From the NCBI GenBank assembly GCA_002420305.1, contig DIHT01000055.1, positions 35,411 through 41,522 of the forward strand: a stretch of 6,112 nucleotides of DNA, read 5' to 3'. The translations under genes were made by a program, and so were the position numbers. Below the pieces are notes generated by a model. That model did no database searches. It saw only the letters and a program-made list of their open reading frames with translations, and had not been told where the DNA came from. The stretch comes from Akkermansiaceae bacterium UBA5689. Lineage in GTDB: Bacteria; Verrucomicrobiota; Verrucomicrobiia; Verrucomicrobiales; Akkermansiaceae. Positions 1 through 5,098 of this stretch are shown here, one piece after another; the first letter of the stretch is position 1, and every line of letters starts with the position of its first letter.

Positions 1-237
1 GAGAAGGCCGGCAAGGAGAAGGCTGCCAAGGCGAAGGCTGCTAAGGCGAAGGCTGCTAAGGCGAAGGCTGCTAAGGAGAGAGCTGCCAAGAGACCTTCTA
101 AGGAAAAGGCCGCCAGAGAGAAGGCTGCCAAGGAGAGAGCTGCTAAGAAACCCTCTAAGGGAAGGCCTGCCAGGGCGAAAGCTGCTAAGGAGAAGGCTGC
201 CAAGAAACCCTCAGAGGGAAAGGCCGCTAAGAAGTAA
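1..237 (+). CDS. Lys/Ala-repeat histone H1-like protein, C-terminal part (5' end outside window)
   Basis: The reading frame is open from the first base and ends at TAA 235-237, leaving 78 visible residues. They are almost entirely Lys, Ala, Glu and Arg. The basic unit is a pentapeptide of the type A-K-A-A-K, encoded by three perfect 15-bp tandem copies at 31-75 and degenerate copies after that. From residue 31 on, a Lys/Arg-Pro-Ser step recurs exactly every 19 residues (prolines 32, 51, 70). Such tails occur in bacterial histone H1-like proteins and AlgP-type proteins, where they bind DNA through charge, and also as basic tails on other nucleic-acid-binding proteins. No folded domain is visible, so the class rests on composition only. 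The alternating charges could also form a long single helix. The start and any N-terminal domain lie left of the window. That the stretch is coding on this strand is well supported. DNA binding is an inference. Confidence 0.72.
   Translation, partial: EKAGKEKAAKAKAAKAKAAKAKAAKERAAKRPSKEKAAREKAAKERAAKKPSKGRPARAKAAKEKAAKKPSEGKAAKK
31..75 (+). repeat. Three perfect 15-bp tandem repeats in the Lys/Ala-repeat gene
   Basis: The unit GCGAAGGCTGCTAAG occurs three times in a row (31-45, 46-60, 61-75) and encodes A-K-A-A-K. Flanking sequence on both sides carries diverged copies. Identity at the codon level, not just the protein level, points to recent slippage or unequal recombination. Confidence 0.9.
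91..237 (+). repeat. 57-bp higher-order repeat (two full copies and one partial)
   Basis: Units start at 91, 148 and 205. Each opens with a Lys/Arg-Pro-Ser step, and the two full copies continue with three or so alanine/lysine pentads. The 57-bp copies at 91-147 and 148-204 differ at scattered bases. The third is cut short by the stop codon after about 10 codons. The 19-residue period is not a multiple of the 5-residue pentad, so one residue is dropped per unit. Confidence 0.75.
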
Positions 238-255
238 CGCTAAAGGTCTGCGCGG

Positions 256-279
256 TCTTGGCTCTTCAGGTGAGCAAGA
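256..279 (+). terminator. Hairpin after the Lys/Ala-repeat gene, possible terminator
   Basis: The left arm 256-264 (TCTTGGCTC) pairs with the right arm 272-279 (GAGCAAGA), giving eight pairs with one bulged G and a seven-base loop. It starts about 19 bases after the TAA stop, a usual place for a transcription end. No T-run follows, so it does not meet the classical intrinsic terminator pattern. It could instead be a 3' stabilising hairpin or chance. Confidence 0.3.
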
Positions 280-313
280 AACTGTTGGGAGGCGTTGTCC
301 TGCAGGGACTTGG

Positions 314-350
314 CTGAGACTTCAAGGGTTGGTGCTAACTGAGACTTGAA
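314..350. repeat. 12-bp imperfect direct repeat, candidate operator
   Basis: CTGAGACTTCAA (314-325) and CTGAGACTTGAA (339-350) match at 11 of 12 bases with starts 25 bp apart. They sit 33-69 bases before the GTG start of the PSCyt1/DUF1553 gene, where a regulator would be expected to bind. Repeats 25 bp apart lie about two and a half helical turns from each other. No regulator gene is in the window to pair with them, so a control role is inference. Confidence 0.4.
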
Positions 351-382
351 TTCAGGCACAGGGTGCGCAAACGTGCACGGTC

Positions 383-3106
383 GTGAATTCTGGTTCGCTG
401 CTCACCGTTTTCCTTCTATCGGCTGTCGCCCACGCGGTCGAGTATGAGGATGATATCCTACCCATCCTTGAGGACCACTGCTTTAAGTGTCACGGGCCGG
501 ACAAGCAGAAGGCAGGTCTGCGAGTTGACCAGAGATTGTCTCTGCTTCGCGGCGGTGACGGAGGGTTTCCATCGCTGGTCCCCGGGGACGCGAGTAAGAG
601 TCACCTGATAGAACGCATCAAAAGCAGGGACGCGAGTGAGCAGATGCCACCTAAGGGCGAGCGACTGAGCGAGGAGGAGATTGAGCTGCTCGAACAGTGG
701 ATTAAGGGCGGAGCAGAGTGGCCGGGTCAGATGCAGGCCCTTGAAGCCATCCAGTCGGACCATTGGTCGCTCGCTCCAGTGGTTCGTCCCAATATAGTTT
801 TCGGAGACAATAACCCCATTGATTCCTTCATCAACGCGAAGCTCACCGCCGAGGGGCTCACCGCAAACGGGCCGGCCGATGCTCGCTCTCTAATTCGCCG
901 GGTTTCGACAATTCTTACAGGACTTCTACCTGAGCCCCGGAGAGTGGCACGATTTATTGAGGACTATGCGAGAGATCAAGATGGTGCCTACGCGGAGCTG
1001 GTAGAAGAGCTTCTCTCCTCCCCTCACTTTGGAGAGCGATGGGCTCAGCACTGGCTTGATGTCATCCGTTGGGCTGAGTCCAACGGATCAGAATCCAACC
1101 TCTATCGTAAGAATGCGTGGCAGTATCGCGACTATGTCGTGCGGGCCTTCAATGAAGACCGCCCCTATGATCAGTTTGTACGCGAGCAGCTTGCAGGCGA
1201 TTCTCTGGGTAGTGGGGAGGCAACTGGGTTTTTAGTGGCAGGGCCACACGTGCCGGCCGCCACGGTGGGACGGGAGCCCTCGGCAATCAGGCAGGCCCGG
1301 GCGGACCGAATGGATGAAATCCTGCAGACTGTGGGGGCATCAATCATGGGTATGACGATCGGGTGCGCCCGTTGTCACAACCATAAGTTCGATCCCATCA
1401 CGATTACGGACTACTACGCGATGGCAGCGGTATTCCAAGATGTCGAATTTGGGAGCCGCTTTCCTGAATTTGATTCGGAGCACCCGCGCCGGAAGAGGGG
1501 AGAGAAGATTTGGTCCGAGATCGCGGAGCGAAGGAAACTCCTCCGGCAAACTGGCGGGTGGGAGGAAGACTGGGGAGCCTACCGGGAGTGGCATTTGGGA
1601 GTCACAGAGGCCGACGCCATCCGTATTCGTTTCAAGAATGCCAATGTCACCGTTGATGAATTGCAGGTCTTTGGACCGGTGGAGCGAAAGGTCAATCTCG
1701 CCCACAGGGGAAGGGGTGCTATGGTTCGTGGATTTCCTGCCGAGGGCAACGAGGGGCGTAATCCTATCAACCGTGTGAACGATGGAGAGTTTGGGACCAT
1801 GGCATGGCGCGGCAGAGTGGATAAGAGTTCGAAGGAAAAACCATGGATCCAGCTGGACCTCCCCAAACGGGAAAAAATTGACCGCCTCCGCCTCAGCAGT
1901 AACCGGGAGTATTTTTTCGATACGGATTACCTGACCCAGAAGCCTTATCTGCCTCGATACGATTTTGATCTTGAGGTGCGCCAGCCAGATGGAGAGTGGA
2001 AGCCGTGGGTGGGAACTTGGCACATCACCCGGAAGCTCAATGAGCTTCATCCAGAGAGGGAAAAACCTCTTGCGGAAATTCAAAAGTTGATCACCCAGCT
2101 CGGAGAAGAGGGGCCGCAGCCTGGATTCGTGGGCCGCCTCATTCCCCCGGAGGTTACGCATGTACTTCACCGGGGGAGCCCGGAAAGCCCAAGGGACGAG
2201 GTTGCCCCGGCGGGGCTGGATATTCTCGAGGGGAATCTGGGGCTGGACTCCCGTACCCTGGGGGCAAAGCGAAGGTCAGAATTTTCGGACTGGCTCAGTG
2301 ACAGGAGTCATCCCTTAACCTCCCGCGTGATGGTGAACCGGATCTGGCATCACGTCTTTGGCAGTGGAATCGTGTCAACTCCAAGCGACTTTGGTAGCGC
2401 GGGAGCCGCTCCGAGTCATCCTGCTTTGCTGGATTGGCTCGCAGCGGAGTTTGTATCGCCAACGAGTCAGCAGACGAAGCCGTGGTCGATGAAGGGCATG
2501 ATTCGGATGCTGGTTATGTCGAAGTCCTTCCGGCGCTCCAGCCAGCCCTCTACGGAAGGGATCAACGCTGGTGCAGGAAGCCGCCTACTCTGGAGGTTCC
2601 CCCCGAGGCGGGTGGCTGCGGAGGTCTTGCGTGACAGCATTCTTCAGGCTTCCGGAAAGCTTGATCGTAGAATTGGGGGCCGGAGTTACCGGATCCACAA
2701 CGTGAAAAAGACCTACGCGCAGTGGGAAGTAGTCGACAACCATGGGCCGGGAACCTGGCGCCGAATGCTCTATCAGGAGCGAATGAGGCGGGTCGATGAC
2801 CAGATTTTCACGGCGTTCGATTTTCCTGATTGCGGACAGGTTCGGGCCAAGCGCCCTGTTTCTACTACGCCGCTTCAGGCCCTGAACCTTATGAACAGCC
2901 CTTTCGTGGTGGAGCAGTCCAATTTTATTGCAGAACGGGCCAGGAAAGAAGGCGGCGAGAAGAGGGAAAGCCAGATCCGGTGGTTGTTCGACTGCCTCTT
3001 AAGCCGTTCTCCACAGGTCGACGAAATGGCAGCTTGTCGGGAGATTAGCCTGCAGCTGGTAGCCCGGAGTTTGATGAACTCGAATGAATTTGGATTCCTT
3101 CCGTAA
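383..3106 (+). CDS. Secreted PSCyt1-DUF1549-DUF1553 protein with discoidin-like insert
   Basis: This 907-residue exported protein has a domain order typical of PVC bacteria. Residues 1-18 form a short signal peptide ending A-H-A. Residues 20-115 are a PSCyt1 cytochrome-like domain with heme motif C33-F-K-C36-H37 and a likely distal ligand in M88-P-P. Residues 145-350 are DUF1549 (PSCyt2), which ends in a second C328-A-R-C331-H332 motif followed by the family's N-H-K-F-D-P-I stretch. Residues 407-550 look like a galactose-binding/discoidin-type beta domain. From about 575 to the end is DUF1553 (PSD1), with the diagnostic V-N-R-I-W-H-H-V-F-G, P-S-D-F-G and N-S-N-E-F motifs. The GTG start is the only ATG, GTG or TTG in frame between the upstream stop at 347 and the first domain. 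The site lacks a Shine-Dalgarno sequence, and the signal peptide lacks its usual N-terminal positive charge. The family's reaction is unknown to me. Periplasmic electron transfer or carbohydrate-linked catalysis is inference. It is probably co-transcribed with the DUF1501 gene nine bases downstream. Confidence 0.93.
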   Translation: MNSGSLLTVFLLSAVAHAVEYEDDILPILEDHCFKCHGPDKQKAGLRVDQRLSLLRGGDGGFPSLVPGDASKSHLIERIKSRDASEQMPPKGERLSEEEIELLEQWIKGGAEWPGQMQALEAIQSDHWSLAPVVRPNIVFGDNNPIDSFINAKLTAEGLTANGPADARSLIRRVSTILTGLLPEPRRVARFIEDYARDQDGAYAELVEELLSSPHFGERWAQHWLDVIRWAESNGSESNLYRKNAWQYRDYVVRAFNEDRPYDQFVREQLAGDSLGSGEATGFLVAGPHVPAATVGREPSAIRQARADRMDEILQTVGASIMGMTIGCARCHNHKFDPITITDYYAMAAVFQDVEFGSRFPEFDSEHPRRKRGEKIWSEIAERRKLLRQTGGWEEDWGAYREWHLGVTEADAIRIRFKNANVTVDELQVFGPVERKVNLAHRGRGAMVRGFPAEGNEGRNPINRVNDGEFGTMAWRGRVDKSSKEKPWIQLDLPKREKIDRLRLSSNREYFFDTDYLTQKPYLPRYDFDLEVRQPDGEWKPWVGTWHITRKLNELHPEREKPLAEIQKLITQLGEEGPQPGFVGRLIPPEVTHVLHRGSPESPRDEVAPAGLDILEGNLGLDSRTLGAKRRSEFSDWLSDRSHPLTSRVMVNRIWHHVFGSGIVSTPSDFGSAGAAPSHPALLDWLAAEFVSPTSQQTKPWSMKGMIRMLVMSKSFRRSSQPSTEGINAGAGSRLLWRFPPRRVAAEVLRDSILQASGKLDRRIGGRSYRIHNVKKTYAQWEVVDNHGPGTWRRMLYQERMRRVDDQIFTAFDFPDCGQVRAKRPVSTTPLQALNLMNSPFVVEQSNFIAERARKEGGEKRESQIRWLFDCLLSRSPQVDEMAACREISLQLVARSLMNSNEFGFLP

Positions 3107-3115
3107 ATTGGTCCC

Positions 3116-4612
3116 ATGACACACGAGCCAGAGCATCTCAGCCCCCAGGGCCATCATTTACTCAGCAGGAGGAACTTCATGCGCAACACCGGGTTTTCCC
3201 TCGGGGGCCTTGGCTTGGCTCATTTGCTGGCGGCGGAGGAGGCGCAGCGCGCTGCTTCCAGTGACAAGCTGCCGATCCGCCCAGAGATCAACCCGGATCA
3301 GCCTTACGCACCCCGGGGAGGGCATTTCAGTGGCGCGGCGCAACAGGTGCTGGTGATCTACTGTCCCGGTGCCGTCAGCCATGTTGATACCTTCGATTAC
3401 AAACCGGCTCTTGAAAAACTGCACGGGAAGAAGCCTCCGGGCCTGCCGGCGGTTACCTTCGAGGGACCGACGGGAAATATAGCCAAGCCGTTCTGGGAGT
3501 TCAAACCCCGGGGGCAGACGGGCAAGATGACGTCCGAGCTTCTGCCCCAGATGGGCTCCCTCGCTGATGAGTTCTGCTTTCTTCATTCTCTGCACACCCA
3601 GACCAGTGCGCATCCGCAGGGAGAAAATTTTTTTAACACAGGGTTCACTATGGAGGGGTTTCCCTCCTTTGGAGCGTGGGTAACGTATGCATTGGGATCT
3701 GAGTGCAGCGAGCTGCCGGCCTTCGTCGCGATCAATGACCCCCGTGGCTTAGCTCGCTCTGGGAAGAACAATTTTGGGTGCGGATTTCTTCCCGCCTCTT
3801 TTCAGGGCACGGATTTCAACGCTCGCAATCCTCCCGCAAATCTCAATCGCCCAGCCTCACTTACGCCTGCGGATGACAGGAAGACTGTCAATCTTCTGCG
3901 GCATCTGAACCGGAAGCATCTTGAGAAGTATCCGGGCGACGCTGATCTTGCAGCGAGGATAGCCAGCTATGAGCTGGCCGGCAAAATGCAGACGTCGGTA
4001 CCCGAGATGATGGACCTTTCCGGAGAGCCAGATTTCATTCACTCCGAATACGGAACTCAGGATGGGACTGATCTTAAGCAGGCGTATGCCAAGAATTGTA
4101 TTCTGGCGCGGAGGTTGGTGGAGAAGGGAGTAAGGGTTGTACAGCTTTTCAACGGGAGCGATCCGTCAGGAGGTAACGGGATCACCAACTGGGACTCTCA
4201 CTCGGACATCCTCAAGACCCATGCGATGCAGGCTGAGATTATGGACCAGCCGACCGCGGCCCTCATCCGGGATCTCAAGCGTCGGGGACTGCTTGAGCAC
4301 ACTCTCGTGGTGTGGTGCACCGAATTTGGGCGGATGCCTTTCCTCCAGAGCAATGGAACTGGTCGGGATCACAATCCTGATACTTTTACCTGTATGCTGG
4401 CTGGGGCCGGGGTAAAACAAGGGTTCTCTTATGGAGAGAGTGATGAGTTTGGCTACAAGGCAGCGGTGAATCCGGTCGAGGTGTATGATTTCAATGCAAC
4501 GATCCTGCACCTCCTTGGTCTCGATCATGAGCGGCTGAGTTATTACCACAACGGCTTGGAGCGCCGCCTGACAAACGTGCATGGGCACGTCATCAACGAA
4601 GTTCTGGCGTGA
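3116..4612 (+). CDS. Tat-exported DUF1501 family protein (alkaline phosphatase/sulfatase fold)
   Basis: The product has 498 residues, a normal length for the family. A twin-arginine signal S17-R-R-N-F-M22 is followed by a Gly/Leu-rich hydrophobic stretch, so the protein should be exported folded by Tat. The core shows the DUF1501 landmarks: P84-G-A-V-S-H-V-D91-T-F-D94-Y-K-P, W359-D360-S-H362, E403-F-G-R-M-P408 and G416-R-D418-H419-N-P. The C-terminal part, H-L-L-G-L-D-H then R-L-T-N-V-H-G, matches the usual ending. DUF1501 is related to the alkaline phosphatase superfamily, so the conserved Asp and His are likely metal ligands, but the substrate is not known. It starts nine bases after the DUF1553 stop, which suggests one transcript and coupled translation. 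No Shine-Dalgarno sequence precedes ATG 3116, whereas a perfect one precedes an internal ATG at 3179. I prefer 3116 because only that start keeps the Tat signal. Confidence 0.94.
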   Translation: MTHEPEHLSPQGHHLLSRRNFMRNTGFSLGGLGLAHLLAAEEAQRAASSDKLPIRPEINPDQPYAPRGGHFSGAAQQVLVIYCPGAVSHVDTFDYKPALEKLHGKKPPGLPAVTFEGPTGNIAKPFWEFKPRGQTGKMTSELLPQMGSLADEFCFLHSLHTQTSAHPQGENFFNTGFTMEGFPSFGAWVTYALGSECSELPAFVAINDPRGLARSGKNNFGCGFLPASFQGTDFNARNPPANLNRPASLTPADDRKTVNLLRHLNRKHLEKYPGDADLAARIASYELAGKMQTSVPEMMDLSGEPDFIHSEYGTQDGTDLKQAYAKNCILARRLVEKGVRVVQLFNGSDPSGGNGITNWDSHSDILKTHAMQAEIMDQPTAALIRDLKRRGLLEHTLVVWCTEFGRMPFLQSNGTGRDHNPDTFTCMLAGAGVKQGFSYGESDEFGYKAAVNPVEVYDFNATILHLLGLDHERLSYYHNGLERRLTNVHGHVINEVLA

Positions 4613-4668
4613 GAGATCGGGGAAGGTGCGGATTCGGGGTTGAGCTCCTGTCCGTACTTGATGTGTTT

Positions 4669-4705
4669 GCCGGCTTCGTCGAGGATTGGTGACCGGCGAA
4701 CCGGC
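4669..4705 (+). promoter_or_regulatory. Hairpin in the leader of the SMR gene
   Basis: GCCGGCTTCG (4669-4678) pairs with CGAACCGGC (4697-4705), giving nine base pairs with one bulged C and an 18-base loop. The structure ends eight bases before ATG 4714. Inside it, CCGG-CGAA-CCGG (4693-4704) could form a competing small hairpin. The two folds share the right arm, which would allow a switch between states. I see none of the ACGR loop pairs of guanidine-II riboswitches, and no known riboswitch class is recognisable. It could also be a terminator for the upstream DUF1501 gene, although no T-run follows. Confidence 0.35.
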
Positions 4706-4713
4706 AGATTCTG

Positions 4714-5046
4714 ATGACAGGTTACGTGTATCTCGCAATAGCGATTGTTGCGGAGGTGGTTGGAACATCCGCCCTGAAGGCAACAGAGGGCTTTTCCAAG
4801 CTGGGGCCCTCTCTTGTCGTGGTGGGGGCTTACGCTCTGGCCTTTTACATGTTGTCCCTGACCCTCCGGACGATTCCAGTTGGTGTAGCCTACGCCCTTT
4901 GGTGTGGAATAGGCATGGCCCTGATCAGTCTGATCGGTTGGACGGTCCTCAAGCAGAAATTAGATGTGGGAGCGATTGCGGGCATCGCCCTGATCGTAAC
5001 TGGGGTGGTCGTTCTCAGCGTATTTTCCAAAGCAGCTGTGCACTAA
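4714..5046 (+). CDS. Small multidrug resistance (SMR) transporter, EmrE/Qac subtype
   Basis: This is a 110-residue, four-helix inner-membrane protein, the same length as E. coli EmrE and alignable to it without gaps. It should exchange protons for cationic aromatic or quaternary ammonium compounds as a dimer. The essential glutamate is E14 in helix 1. Y40, Y60 and W63 of the binding pocket, G65 and G67 of helix 3, and G90 and G97 of the helix 4 dimer interface are all present. G17-T18 after the E-V-V motif marks the Qac subtype. Guanidinium exporters (Gdx/SugE) carry W-A there. Loop charges (K22, K29, R52, K80, K82, K106) are only weakly biased, and no second SMR gene is next to it, so a dual-topology homodimer is likely. 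The ATG aligns with residue 1 of EmrE, although no Shine-Dalgarno sequence is visible. The gene follows DUF1501 by 101 bases on the same strand but has no obvious functional tie to it. Confidence 0.95.
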   Translation: MTGYVYLAIAIVAEVVGTSALKATEGFSKLGPSLVVVGAYALAFYMLSLTLRTIPVGVAYALWCGIGMALISLIGWTVLKQKLDVGAIAGIALIVTGVVVLSVFSKAAVH

Positions 5047-5061
5047 GGCTGTCAGCTTGGA

Positions 5062-5091
5062 TCCTGCCGGCCCTGTCCGGGGCTGGTGGGG
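5062..5091 (+). terminator. GC-rich hairpin between convergent genes, possible terminator
   Basis: Bases 5062-5073 pair with 5080-5091 to give a 12-bp stem around a six-base loop (TGTCCG). The core CCGGCCC/GGGCTGG is strong. Four of the pairs are G-U in RNA copied in the + direction and become A-C mismatches in the opposite direction, so the hairpin should serve mainly the SMR transcript. It lies in the 52-base gap between the two convergent stop codons. No T-run follows on either strand, so strength as a terminator is uncertain. Confidence 0.45.
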
Positions 5092-5098
5092 CGGGGTG

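Larger units (their letters stand above)
238..382. other. Intergenic region before the DUF1553/DUF1501 pair
   Basis: These 145 bases hold no convincing ORF. They contain a hairpin close to the upstream stop codon and a 12-bp imperfect direct repeat, each listed separately. CGTGCACG at 372-379 is a short palindrome just before the next start codon. No convincing -35/-10 pair of the housekeeping type could be picked out by eye. TGCTAACT near 333-340 is the nearest thing to an extended -10 element, but it lacks a well-spaced -35 partner. Confidence 0.6.

Noticed and set aside
1..237. CRISPR-like or non-coding tandem array at the left edge
   Set aside because: The units are 15 bp, contiguous, without spacers, in frame, and end in a stop codon. 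They are protein-coding repeats.
348..390. Repeated GAATTC at 349-354 and 385-390 as a regulatory element
   Set aside because: The match is only seven bases (TGAATTC), and the second copy is inside the signal-peptide codons. Chance is sufficient.
1340..2170. 276-codon open frame on the - strand
   Set aside because: It lies wholly inside the DUF1549-DUF1553 gene, shows no recognisable domain, and is explained by the codon bias of the real gene.
4613..4713. Guanidine riboswitch upstream of the SMR gene
   Set aside because: The transporter is the Qac subtype, not Gdx, and I find no pair of hairpins with ACGR loops or other known guanidine motif in the leader.
4166..4783. 205-codon open frame on the - strand
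   Set aside because: It runs antisense to the well-supported 3' half of the first DUF1501 gene and into the SMR gene. The product is a Pro/Arg/His-rich shadow without family features.
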